From Cadophora sp. MPI-SDFR-AT-0126 (lineage: Eukaryota; Ascomycota; Leotiomycetes; Helotiales; Ploettnerulaceae): a DNA stretch of 64,000 bases. The position numbers and the translations under genes are program-made. The notes under the pieces were generated by a model. It saw only the letters and a program-made list of their open reading frames with translations, made no database searches and had not been told where the DNA came from. The DNA is taken from positions 682,001 through 746,000 of the forward strand of contig JAGMVK010000014.1 of assembly GCA_020747065.1 (NCBI GenBank), in the 5' to 3' direction. Below, piece by piece: positions 1 through 11,791 of this stretch. Every line of letters begins with the position of its first letter. The stretch's first letter is position 1.

Positions 1-3000
1 GATTAAAGAATAGTAAAAAGTTTCCTAATAAAAGAAAAGCTTTTATAATCTGACTTATAATACTTATTACTAGACTTAGATTAATACCGCTGAAACTATT
101 AAAAAGCTAAGTATAATTAACTTAAGAGGACCTTAGTAAATAGATATCTATAAAGTAGTTTACTAAGACTATTAAAGGATTAACTAAAAGTAAATTAATA
201 CGAATAGAACTTATATATAGTTTCTTCCTTAAGACTAAGCCTTAATCCTTAATACTAGTAAGTTACTATAACTAAGAGAAGTCTAGGAAGTAATAACTAA
301 AGGTATTAGCTAAAGGATATAAGTAGAGATTAAAGATAATACTTAAGCTTATTATAAGGCTCGAAACCTAATTACTTTCTAAGAGCTTGAATAGAGATAT
401 ATATTTAAAGTAATAATTATTACCTAAATCTTAAGAGTTTAGTAAAATATCCTAATAGAAGAATATTATATTAAGTACTTCTTAACTTAATAGCTTACTA
501 CTACTAAGGAATAATACCTTATAGTAAATATAAAGATTAGAGAAGTAAAGCTATAAGTAATAATAAACTCTAGAGTATAAAGGAATTTTATATCTTCTAC
601 TATTATACTTTAGTATTTCTTATTAATTGTAATTAAGGCTAACTAGTACTACTTAATACTAGCTAATAGTAAAGCTATAAATAGTAGATTAGTTAATATA
701 GCTATAGTACTATTATATATAAGTATTATAAAGTACTCTGAGATTATCTAGTTTAATATTACTAAAATTAAGAGTATAATATTATCTTAAGACTACCTTA
801 GATAGAGAAATATAACTCTATTATTAATTAAATAATAAGTAAAATAGAATTTAATTATTATAAGAATAAGTGCTTTCTACTAGGAACAGAAGCTATAAGT
901 ATTCGAGAGATTAGCGCTACCTCTAAGGAAGAGCTTAGATACTAAGATATAAGTCTACTAATAAAGGATATACTATTAATATATTATAAGTTTATAGTAC
1001 TATTCAGAGAAGAACAAGGTATTAAGGCCTTACTTAAGTACTAAGATTACGATTATTAGATTAAACTAGAACCGGGTACTTAGCTAATATTTTAGCTATT
1101 AAGAGAATATTTAGTAATAGACTTAATAATAATTAAGTAATATATTAATAAAAGCCTAGTAAAAGAGTTTATTAGAGAGTTTAAATCCTTATAAGAGAGT
1201 AATGTTTTTTTTACTAAAAAAAGAATAAAAGATAATAAATATATATTAACTACTATTAATTAAATAATACTACGAAGAAGGATTATTACGTATTACTATT
1301 AGCTAAGGAGCTATAAGATAGACTTATAAGGGCTAAGATCTTTACTTAGCTTAATTTAAGAGACGTATATAACCTTATTAGGATAGCTAAAGATAAAGAA
1401 GAGAAAATAGTATTTTATATATATTTTAGATATTATAAGTATATAATTATACCTTTTAGCTTAACTAATATACTAGCTATATTTCAGTATCTAATTAATA
1501 ATATTTTATAACTATACTTAGACGTAACTTATATATATTACTTAAATAATATACTTATCTATTCTAAGAGTAAGAAGTAGTATAAGAAAGATATAGTAAC
1601 TATTCTTAAACAACTAGAAACTATATATATACTTCTTAAATTAGAGAAGTATAACTAGTATATAAGTAAGGTTATCTTCTTTAGCTATATAATTACTACT
1701 ACTAAGTTAGCTATAAATCTAAAAAAGATTGAAGTAATTAAAGAGTAGAGCGGACCTATAAGTATTAAGGAGGTATAATCCTTCCTTAGGTTTACTAACT
1801 TCTATAGGCGATTTATTAAGGACTATTCGAAAATCACTAGATCACTTATAGAACTAACTTATAAAGATAAGGAGTTCTATTAATCTAACTAAGCCTAAGC
1901 TGCCTTTGAAGTACTTAAAGCTGCTTTTATTAAGAAACTAGTACTAACTACCTTTACTCCTAATAAAGAAATATATATAGAGATAAATTCTTTAGATTAT
2001 ACTATTAGCGCTATACTTAGTTAATCTAGCGAAGATAGAAGATAATAACTTATTCTATATTATTTGCGGAAATTATTACTAGTAAAGCTTAATTACGATA
2101 TTTACGATAAGGAATTACTAGCGATTATAGACGTAGTACACGAATAAAGAGTTTACTTTAAAGGTGTAATCTATAAGGTATAAATCTTAATAGACTATAA
2201 GAATCTTATTTATTTTACTACTACTAAGAAACTTAACTAATAACAAGTTCACTAGTATGAAATACTCTTTATTATTAAGCTATGAATTTCTTATATTAAA
2301 GAAACAGAGAATACTAGAGCTAATACTTTAAGTAAAAAACTAGAATATCTTATAAATAAAACTTATAAATTATATACTATACTATAAAAAGATAGCGATT
2401 TACTAGTTATGAATAATAAATAACTAATAGCGATTAGCTACTAACTTAAGAAAATCTAGAAGAGCTATACTAATAACTTAGTTATAACTAAGTAAAAGAG
2501 GCGCTTAAGTAAAGAATTCTCTTTTATACCCTAAAGAATACTTTTATACTAAAGATAAATCTATATCTTAATATAAGACTAAAGTAAGTTCGTTAAGTAA
2601 TAATATAAACTACTAGCTTATAAGTACTAAAGAATCGCTAAGATACTATCTAAGCTCTTTAAGAAATACTACTTCCTAAGTATAAGAAAAGTAGTTAAGG
2701 ATATAGTATTATTATATAATATATATATTTAGAATAAGATATCTTATTATACTCTATATAAGCTTATAAAATCACTTAATATATTATTACAATTATAGAA
2801 GCGAATCGCTTTAGACTTTATAATTAAGCTACTACTCTTTAAGGATCTAATTATAAGTATTAAGTATAATTCAATTTATATTATAATAGATAGATTTACT
2901 AAGTACGTATATATAGTACTAGTACTAGGAACTTAGAACACACTTATTATAGCGTAGGTATTCTTATAAATAATCTTCGTAAACTATAGAATACTAGATA

Positions 3001-4941
3001 AAGTTATCTTAAATAGAGATAAACTCTTTACTTTAAAATTCTAGAAAATTCTAATTATACTCCTAGAAATAAAGTAGAAAATATTAATAACCTTTTACTC
3101 TTAAATAAATATATAAATAAAATAAATTAACTAGATAATAGAGACTTATCTTTATTATTATATAAATTATAAATAAGATAATTAAGTATAACTACTCTCA
3201 CTTACTTAATTTATATATAATAGTACAGATTAAGAGAGTATTAGAGTATTACTATTCTATATAAACTACAAGTATAACTTAATAGCGTATAATATATTAA
3301 TCGCAAGTTAAGGAATCGCGTAGAAAGCTATACTATAAGGAGATAAGCTAAAGTAGCTCTATAAAGAACTATTAACTGATATTCTCTTTATTATATAGAA
3401 ATCTACGATTTATTATAATAAGAAGTATAATATAAGATTAATACTAAAGAAGAGAGATAAAGTCTACTTACTTAGAAAGAATATTACGATAAAATAACTA
3501 AGTTATAAGTTAAACTATAAAAAACTAGAACTATTTAAAATAGCTAAAGTTAACGGACTAATTAATTATTAATTAGCACTTCTAAGAACTATAAATATAT
3601 AGCTAATATTTCATATATCCCTCTTTAAACTAGTATTACTAGAAGCGCTACTTACTCTTATTATAGAAATATAACTAATTAATCTAAATACTAAGTATAA
3701 AGTAGAAGCTATACTTAATTATTAGAACTTCTATAGTAAAATAAAGTACTTAATTAAGTAAAAGAGGTACTTATAATTAGAAAATACCTAAAAACGTAAG
3801 TCTAACTTTTATTACTCTAAGCTACTTTAAAATTTCTATTTATAAAGCTTAGGTTAATCTAGAAGGAATTACTAAAATCTGATAGCGCCTTACTAGTATA
3901 TAAGGAATTAGGCGCTATACTACTAGGTTAAGTAGTAAGAAGAGCGTATTACTCTTACTCTACTACCTCTTATACTTTTACCTCTCTTTTATCCCTTTCT
4001 TCAGCTTTATTTAGCTTATCTAAGGTTTTTAAGCTATAATAAAGTATTTCCCTTCCCTTCTCTTAAAGCTCTACTTAGTAAAGCTTAAGTTTATAGATAT
4101 AAGTAAGGCTAGCTATAGCTACTTTAAAAGCTATATCTCTTTTAAACTTTAAGTAATCTTCTTTTATCTATAAGCTTTAGAGATTATTAATTAAAGTCTA
4201 GAAGATATTATATTATATATTATAATAAATATACTTCTTATAACGCTAGGACTTTTTATTTAAAACTATATAGCTATAATAGTAATAGGTATAATTAAAA
4301 TAAAGTATTATAGGAGATCTATAGAAATTAATTATTTTAGTAAGAATTATATATTATTTATACTTAGTAATCTTAGAAGTTATAATAAAAGAAGAAGATA
4401 ACTATAAATAGTTATTAATATTTCCTTTAATATATTTAAGCGTAGGGACTACGCTAAGTAGAAAGGGGGATAGTATTACAGATAGTCTTAGATAGCCCTA
4501 GGGCCTTAAGAGGAAATATTCTCGGAGTAGGTATATACTTAGAAGCTTAGTAGCTCTTAGGAGTAAAGTTCCTAGGAGCTAATAAGAGGTTAGAAAATAT
4601 ATATTATATAATATTTCCTTATAATAATATTATATAATATAGTAAATAAGCTATAGATTTCTATAACTAGATTATATAATAGATAAACCCTTTAGAGCTT
4701 TAAGATTTAAGGCTTTAGGAGACTTAGAGTATAAAGATTTAAAAGAGTCTTAAGAGAATAAAAGTTCTATAAAAGACTAGTATATCTACTATTAAATAAG
4801 AGCTTTATACTTAACTTAAATAGTATCCTTAATTTTACTAGTAATTATCTTAATTATTTATATAATACATCTACTTCTTAATTATTAGAGATTAATCCTA
4901 GAGCTTCTATATTTACAGCGAGTAAATACCGAACTGTTATA
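1..4941 (+). mobile_element. RIP-degraded Ty3/Gypsy LTR retrotransposon (chromovirus), 5' end outside window
   Basis: Very AT-rich, TA-dominated sequence with CA and CG almost absent, as expected after repeat-induced point mutation. Despite many stops, one direction still reads as a Ty3/Gypsy polyprotein. An aspartic-protease remnant lies near 555-605 (V-I-I-N-S then R-N-F-I). Reverse transcriptase spans about 1080-1560, with P-F-S-L-T-N, F-Q-Y-L-I-N-N, and Y-L-N-N where the active site Y-L-D-D is expected. RNase H spans about 1990-2250 (N-Y-D-I-Y-D-K-E-L-L-A-I, then D-Y-K-N-L). The integrase core is about 2690-3400 (I-D-R-F-T-K-Y, N-R-D-K-L-F-T), and a chromodomain-like tail is about 3690-3850 (K-I-K-Y-L-I-K). 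A purine-rich tract at 4461-4471 precedes the 3' LTR. D-to-N changes in the active sites are the expected RIP outcome. The element is dead. Gag and the 5' LTR would lie left of base 1. Confidence 0.88.
4474..4941 (+). repeat. Putative 3' LTR of the degraded Gypsy element
   Basis: Begins just after the purine tract GAAAGGGGGA (4461-4470), as a 3' LTR should. The start TATTACAG and the end CTGTTATA are nearly inverted. Both are explained if the original termini were TGTTACAG and CTGTTACA and RIP changed one base in each. Length is about 468 bp, normal for a fungal Gypsy LTR. The 5' copy is not in the window, so the borders are inferred from the inverted ends and the polypurine tract only. Confidence 0.55.
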
Positions 4942-6210
4942 AATAAATATATAATAAGAAATATTAAGAGATATAAAGTTTAAGAGAAATAATTAAGCTT
5001 AAATATTTAGATAATAATTATTAAGTATATATCTATAATTAATCTCTCTACTTTTTTAATTATAATATATTAAAAAAATCGTTTTAGTAATAGTAGTTTT
5101 TGTTTTAATTAAATATCTTTAATTAATAATACTTTACGATTACTAATAATGAGTAAATAATTAATTAAACGACTTTAAAGTAACTAAAAAAGATCTTTAT
5201 TTAATACATAAAACTATATAACTATTTAATAAAACTTTTTATTTGAAACGACTATAAGAGTTATAAAACTATAAATTTCCTTTAGAGAAACCTTAAGTAT
5301 AATATATTTTTTATTTTTTTATTTATATATATACTATACATTTTATAACCTTTTAATTTAATAGTTTTTTTATACTTAAATATATCTACTGTGAAGAAGT
5401 AGAGTAGTGCCGTCAAGTGCATAGTAAATAGGGGAATAACTCGCGCGTAGACTAATCAGGTAATAGAAGTAAGAGGAAGAAGATGATAATTACTAGTCTA
5501 GCGGCGCCGACCTACTTATCTACGGCCGGAACGGAAAAACAAAAACCCTTGTAGTGGGCCTTCGATTCTACTACACTACTAAAAAGAACTTTAAAGTTAA
5601 GTTTAATAGTTGATTTTATATTAATTAATAAGTGTAATTTCTTTATCTATTATTAAAAGATATATTAAAAAATATTACCTCTTTTAATATTAAGACTAAG
5701 TAAAGGACTATAAATTTATAATCAATTTTTATAGTAAAGCCTTTAATAAGCCCTTTATTATTAGAAAATAATCATAAATTAATAACTTTGTCTTTTGTAA
5801 GGATTTAAAAGATATTAATACTATTAAAGAGTTTTAATACTTTAATTAAGATATATACTTTAAAGACTAGGAAAGATTTATATAAATAAATTATATAATT
5901 TATTTTTAATGAAATATTTACTTTCTAAAAAGTTATAAAGAGAATTAATAAAGAAAATCAAAAATTAAGAGAGATAAATATAGAAGTTAAAGAATTAGAA
6001 GAATAAATAAAATAATTTTAATTAAAAGAAAAGAAGAAAAGTTTAAATTAATTTAAATTCTTAATTTATAATAATATATATAATTAAAAAAGTTAAAATT
6101 ATAATTAAAAAGTATTAAATTAAACTTATAAAATTAAAACTAAAAAATATTTAAATTCTATAATATTTCATATAAAAATTAATATAAAATAAAGTTATTA
6201 AGTATTGAAA
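4942..6210. repeat. AT-rich RIP-like repeat debris with a normal-composition island
   Basis: Two AT-rich blocks (4942-5388 and about 5580-6205) flank an island at 5389-5578 that has normal GC and many CG dinucleotides. No intact ORF is visible. Around 5940-6060 one forward frame reads as a charged, coiled-coil-like stretch rich in Lys and Glu, interrupted by stops. It may be a remnant of a second transposable element of unknown class. I could not identify terminal repeats. Confidence 0.5.
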
Positions 6211-6547
6211 ATTAAGGGACGAAATTAGTAGAGTAGGCGGAAAGTAGGGGTGAGACGTTACTACGGACTTGGGGTTTATACTTGTCCGTGAACATTACCA
6301 GCCCACAAGCAGTGGCTAACCCAGGAAAAGTACCAAAGTCGACGAGTCCTGCCCCAGTTATCCCCCACAAAAGCAATACCAGGGTACTTTATTGAAATTA
6401 TCAATGTAGATTTGTTCGTAAATAGAGGTCATCGAACCATCGGAGTATTTCGAAGTAACAGGTCTAGAGTCCCTTTCATCAGTCTCATCACAGTTCTGCT
6501 ACTCCATTTCATGCATAATACTTTCCTTCCCTCGAACCTCTGTCCTT

Positions 6548-7602
6548 TTGGGCTGTTTTGCGTCATTTATAGGCTGCTTGTGCTCTGCGACAGTTCGAGG
6601 ACCTTTACGAGTTGAAACCTTCGTGTACAACAATGTTTCACTCAATATGGTATCCTCACTCGTCATTGGCTCCGAGACTGCCATGCTGATCGATATGCCA
6701 CTCACCATTTCAAGCGCCAAAAGTCTCACTGCCTGGGTGAAGACCAAGACCAGAAGCCCGTCGTAGCCGTTTTTTCGTCACATAATCACCCAGATCACTA
6801 CCTCAGTGCCCGCACTATTCTCAATGCGTTCCCGAACGCAAGGTCCTACGCAAATCCCCAAGCTGCCTCAGGGATTGCAATTGGAGCTCCTGGTACTGTC
6901 AGTCTTTCCTGCATATTGCTTGACATCTGATCTTTTCCACTACCCCAATGTTGATGAGCTGTGCTAACTACCGGCTGGTTCCTTTCATTTTAGTCAGCAT
7001 ATTGGTCCTCTCTACTTGGTGTATCCGATGTGGTCCAGAACACATCGGTTCCTAAACCCTTTCCATTCTCTTTCTTCGCTCTTCCTGGCGACTCTGAGTA
7101 TCCTATCCACTTGATCCAACCTTTGACAGTTGATACTGTTGGCGAAATGCTCTTCTGGATACCATCATTGCGTACGCTCATCGCTGGCGACACTGTCTAT
7201 GGCGCCGAGTTGCATCTCTTTCTAGCGGATGTGCTGACCCCAGCCTTGACTGCCTCCTGGATCTTAACACTCGATTTCCCGTTAGATCTGAATCCAGCTA
7301 TCGTCGTACCACGGCACTCACTCGCCAGCGACTCCTACAATGGGGCCAAATACATACTATCCACGCGTGAATACTTAAGGTTTTGGCAGCGCGAGCTAGA
7401 AGGGAAGGGGCAGAATTTCTACACCCCTCAAGCTCTGTAAAAAGTTCTGGATTCGAAATTCCTGGGGAGACATGATTCGACTTCAGCGTTGTTGCTCAAT
7501 ATCACGGCTGAGAATTTTGGGAGAGGAGGTATCCGGTTTGGGCATTTGCAAGACTTCACCTTAAACGACAACGAGGAAGAACTCAACGGATGGGAGCTTT
7601 GA
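6548..7602 (+). pseudogene. Metallo-beta-lactamase-fold hydrolase, broken
   Basis: The translated pieces form one MBL-fold hydrolase. An N-terminal V-S-S-L-V-I-G-S-E-T strand with L-I-D lies near 6650-6700. The zinc motif H-N-H-P-D-H-Y-L-S-A follows at about 6781-6810. Then come P-S-L-R-T-L-I-A-G-D-T-V-Y-G (about 7165-7205) and V-V-P-R-H-S near 7305, where the family has V-V-P-G-H-S. A plausible intron runs from about 6894 to 7002 with branch site GCTAAC at 6962-6967. The frame is lost near 6740-6760, before the zinc motif, and again near 7437. The C-terminal part continues in another frame to 7602. No ATG fits the expected N-terminus. At least two frame breaks plus the odd Arg make this a pseudogene, sitting about 350 bp from RIP-altered DNA. 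Catalytic loss is inferred. Confidence 0.75.
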
Positions 7603-8554
7603 AAATATTGCTTTGTTGCTTTCAACTTTGTATACTCCAGCTTTACAAACCTGGTTTCGAGCAGATGCAACTGATCGTTGACCAACGATCAATGAGTTAG
7701 GCATGCTACCACCTACGTGTCTCTTCTTCACTTCTACTTCATTTAGCTCAAATATTTAACTGTAAATAGAGGCCATTCAAATGTGGCCTCTGATTACCAG
7801 ACTTGTTCTTCTCTCGTTGGAAAATTGCTATAGAGCTTACCATGCAGGGCGGCCTCGTGTGTTGCGATCCCGCTCTACCACGGGTTTGCGTAGTGAGGAA
7901 CCTCGACTCCGGAGAGAGGCAGGAGTTCTGTGATTCAACTTTAGACAGCTAGCTTGTAGCAGAAATGTCAAGGATCTCGGATGGCAAGTCAAGCTAGAAG
8001 GCTGACGTCGTTTACTGGTCATTGCTTTGTCTATTGATTTCACTTTTTGTAAATGCTTCAACATGACTCGGATGTATGCCACCTTATGTCACTAAATCCT
8101 TTGCAATCCATCCTGGCGAGCTAACGCACTTCCGCATGAGATGTCTTAGTTTCACGGATCAAGAAATAATTTTTTCAAGCGACGGCCCCTGCTTGACATG
8201 TGTCAGCTACGTTAGTCGGGAAAAATGTTAATTTGAGACGAAAACCGACCAATCGCGAAGTTCAGAATCATATTATTCCCGAGGAAACGATAGCTGGAGC
8301 ATGTTTAGCCGTGAGACGCCTCAAGTCCTCTCTACTGCCTAAGCGTGTCACGAAGTGTAAAAGGCTGCGAAATGGAGCAGGGCCAATTCATACATTGGAA
8401 TTATTAAATACAGATGCAGGTTACACAAGATTTTAATCCCTCTAGTAGGGAACACAGATGTTACAGAAGAGAATGGGAGATGCAACTCCAGCCACCGATA
8501 ATTTCTTTGCGTTGCTCGGCATGTTGACGGCTTGGTGCTGCTTGCCACATCAAT
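7603..8554. other. Intergenic, no gene seen
   Basis: Normal base composition. It holds only short open frames without family motifs. It lies between the 3' ends of the broken MBL hydrolase and the crotonase gene, so it contains both 3' untranslated regions. Confidence 0.5.
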
Positions 8555-9486
8555 CTAGGCGTACAGCTGGGGAATAGTCTCCCCAAAGAAGTTTTCGGCA
8601 ACAGTATCTGTCTGGTTGTGTGCCAGTGCCAGTGCTTTTCCAATTAGTACCGGAACATCTGGGTTAGTCAATGTTTGTAGAAATCTGTCTGCGTCCGCTT
8701 GGAGTTCGGTGAGTGTTGGCCTCGTGGCGGCGTTGATTGACTGCTTGGCGAGACCAATAGCTGGGAGAGAAAATAATACGTAACGAGAGATGAGAGCGTC
8801 AATGTGACCATACATTGCTGGCGTTGATTCGAAAGCCTTATTGATCCATCCGATTTCTGCTGCTTCCACGGCACCAATATCGTTACCGCTTAGAATATAC
8901 TCCATGGCACGACCACGGCCGATCAAACGGGGTAAGAAATTACTTCCACCGGCCCCTGGAATAATAGCTAGTCCAATCTCGGGCTGCCCCATGAGTGTGT
9001 GGGTTGTGGTCGCAAAGCGCATGTCCAAAGAGGTCAAAAACTCATTGCCTGCACCGCGCGACTTGCCTTCAACAGCGGCGATAGTGATCTGGTTGAGGGT
9101 GCTCATGTCGAAAAGCAACTGAGCAGTCCGATGGGCAACGGTTGGATCTAGTATCAATTGAGCGAGATAGCAGAAGAGACGTTTGTAAACAACTTACCGA
9201 AAGGGCTGATAAGAAGATCCAAGTGGTTGACGAAGAAGCGGGGGACATCACTTGTGAACATGATAACCTTTGTCTCCGTATCGTTACGGAGTCTTTGGAC
9301 AATGTCGGTCAAGCCGGCTATAGCATCCAGCCCCCAAACGTTGACAGGAGGATTGTTGAAAGCGACTTCAAGGACGCCTGCTCTGGACTGGTTGAGGCGA
9401 AGCCCAGGATAGGCGGGGAAGTCGAGAGCGACGATGGTAGACAGCATCATGGAGAGCACCGAGAGGCGAATGCACGAGGGAGACAT
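8555..9486 (-). CDS. Enoyl-CoA hydratase/isomerase (crotonase) family protein with N-terminal signal-like segment
   Basis: Exons complement(join(8555..9147,9198..9486)) give 293 residues. The 50-nt intron has GTAAGT and CTAG and the join is in frame. Crotonase-superfamily signatures are clear: S-R-G-A-G-N-E-F (about 127-133) and Q-P-E-I-G-L-A-I-I-P-G-A-G-G (about 151-164). Glu132 and Glu153 fall where rat enoyl-CoA hydratase has its catalytic Glu144 and Glu164, so hydratase chemistry is possible. The N-terminus (residues 1-20) has Arg7 followed by a run of Leu, Val, Met and Ile ending S-T-I-V-A, which looks like a secretory signal peptide and not a mitochondrial presequence. The C-terminus Q-L-Y-A is not a peroxisomal SKL signal. 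The ATG at 9486 is the first that keeps this leader. The substrate is unknown. Confidence 0.82.
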
Positions 9487-10449
9487 TTTGAGTGAGTAAT
9501 GAGTGAATTTGCCAGAAGATGAGAGAGATCTAAATATAATGTAGCGGGCACAAAATGAAACTGTAAATGATTTGAGAGGGAGGAGGGACAATAAGGTCAT
9601 ACATATACTTCTGGATATGCTCCGTGGTAAATATTCTTAGACAAAAGTCCTTCAAACCCTTACTCGAGCAAGTTCTAAAAGTCTCCTAGTCCTGGTAACT
9701 ACCTCCTCATTCTGGGTTTGATTATTTCATCCCGCAAGTCCGACCCCGGCAGACAAGGAGATTGTATGAGCTTTCCAAGTCCTTCGTTCCACTTTGCACT
9801 GCTCGCTTGATATTCCACGGTGCGATTATTATTCCGGTGTCCTACCATTAAGGATCCCCCGATTTTTGTGATTTTCAGCTAGTGGACATTCATAACCAAG
9901 TTATAGTACTTTTCCCCACTGCTAGCGAGCTAGTCAATAGCACCGGAAATTCAAAGTCCGGTAAATTGTCCTATCACTTGACCTATGTTAGACTTTGCCA
10001 TGCCGGTAGAGGAGTCTTCCGAAACGCCAGCCTTAGCATTGATACCGAGCTTGATATTCCCTTGCCAGATTAGTAAACAAGAGTTGTAACAGAAGCTTCG
10101 TCGTTGTCATCCTGCCATTGATTATTTGTGAATCTAACTCACGCACGAAAATTTATGCTGTAACGCATGATCAAGAGGGCTTGGATCGATCTACCTTGCA
10201 GGCTTTGTGACATGACCGCTGCCAGTGGCGTCTCCGTGTCCGGCTCGAGAAGCGCAGAGGGCCTAGTTGACCGACACAATTGACGACATGATCAGTGAAC
10301 ACCTCTGAAGTTATTTTAAGCAGTCCCACGTCTGAACGGCCGTTGAGGGGCAAAGATAGACAGTACCAGATGAAGAAAACTGTGTTGCTTCCTCGGGATG
10401 AATCTGCCAACATTCTTTTGAAAGCATCAAGCCAAACCTACACTTCAAA
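9487..10449. other. Divergent intergenic region between crotonase and reductase
   Basis: No coding segment recognised. The region separates the 5' end of the minus-strand crotonase from the 5' end of the plus-strand reductase, so it should contain both promoters. I see no clear operator or TATA element that I would defend. Confidence 0.5.
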
Positions 10450-11791
10450 ATGTCCGAACAGTTAATTGTCGTAAGAGAACCCTTTCAGGATCAAATACCA
10501 TGGTCAATTCACGACCTCAGGCTGACTCTCTGTGAGTAGATAACCGGCGTGTCTGGACAGTATGTGCCCTCCACATCATTTCTTCCATTCCCGGCTTCCT
10601 AGGCGGGCCGTGTGCCTATGCTCGTTTCGACCATTCCCGCTTCATCGATGCTCTGAGATCGTGCTTGAAAGAACAAACTGACTCCGAGATTTTCTTCTAG
10701 TGTCGGATTCAATACCCTTGCCCTGGCACTTGCTAGAAATCACCGCGTACGAGCTATCGTGCGCAAGGCAGAGCAGGGAGAACAGATCAAGAGTACTCCA
10801 TCTGTCAAGCCCCACGTTGCAAATCTGGAGATTGTAGTTGTTCCGGATCTTCTCAAACCGGGAGCATTCGACGGAATTCTTGATGGTGCAAGCGGGATTC
10901 TTCACATCGCCTCACCTCTCGCGCTCGAAGTAAGTCTGGACAATATCCTGACCGAGCCGAGCATACAACTGATTTACGTTTAGACAGACAATTATAAGCG
11001 TGATGTCATCGATCCTGCCATCATTGCCACTGTTGGCATATTGAGGTCTGCGGCAAAGACCCCCTCCGTAAAGCGGGTTGTCATCACGTCCTCTATAGCA
11101 ACGATATTGACGTGGGAATACATCATCTCTGATGACTATACAAAGGTCTTCACTGGTGAGTTTTATTTGATGTAATTTTGGTATTCGTCGTGCTAATCTT
11201 TAATAAGTCAAGGATACCTACGAGCCAGCTGATCCTTCATCTCACTTCGAAATGCCGATCCAGGCCTACGCCGCTGCTAAAGGTGAGGCTCGTGTTGCGA
11301 CTTATAAATTCCTGGAGGAAGAAAATCCTCACTTCGATGTCATAAACATCTTGCCTAGTATAGTAATCGGAAAAAATGAACTGAACACTAAGAAGGAGGA
11401 CCTCGAGACTGGTACAAATGGAGCTGCAATTGGTCCGTTGGTAGGGATCAAGCATCAGACCCCAAATTTGGGCGCGTCTGTTCATGTCAATGATGTGGCG
11501 AAGGCACATCTCGATGCGTTGAATCCCGCAATTCCTGGCAATCAGGACCTCCTCTGCTCTTCCGGTGGGCTAGAAGGCACAACTTACGATGATGCCAAAA
11601 ATATCGCGAAGAAGCTTTACCCTACACAGGTGGCAGATGGCCTCTTCAACCTTACTGGAACTTCTCCAACCCGACCGCTTCAGCTGGATGTCTCCGAAAC
11701 CGAGAGATTGTTTGGCTGGAAGTTTGTTTCATATGAATCTCAAGTACAAAGTGTGGCCGATCACTACATCGACTTAGCTGGGGCGAAGTGA
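10450..11791 (+). CDS. NAD(P)-dependent epimerase/dihydroflavonol-4-reductase-like protein (extended SDR)
   Basis: Exons join(10450..10470,10540..10559,10701..10929,10984..11155,11208..11791) encode 341 residues. The frame is continuous across all four introns, which have GTAAGA, GTATGT, GTAAGT and GTGAGT donors. The Rossmann loop T-G-V-S-G-H-V-G (residues 9-16) is split: most of it comes from a 20-nt microexon at 10540-10559. The strand-4 motif I-L-H-I-A-S-P and V-V-I-T-S-S-I provide the catalytic Ser region, and Y-A-A-A-K (Tyr168, Lys172) is the YxxxK pair. Family members reduce aldehydes, ketones or flavonoid-type substrates with NADPH in the cytosol. The specific substrate cannot be read from sequence. 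It is probably functional, since no frame break is seen when the microexon is included. Confidence 0.85.
10540..10559 (+). other. 20-nt microexon encoding the dinucleotide-binding loop
   Basis: Bounded by GAGTAG upstream and GTATGT downstream. With the 21-nt first exon and the third exon starting at 10701, it restores the sequence I-T-G-V-S-G-H between V7 and V15 in perfect phase. Skipping it would remove most of the GxxGxxG motif and shift the frame. Confidence 0.75.
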
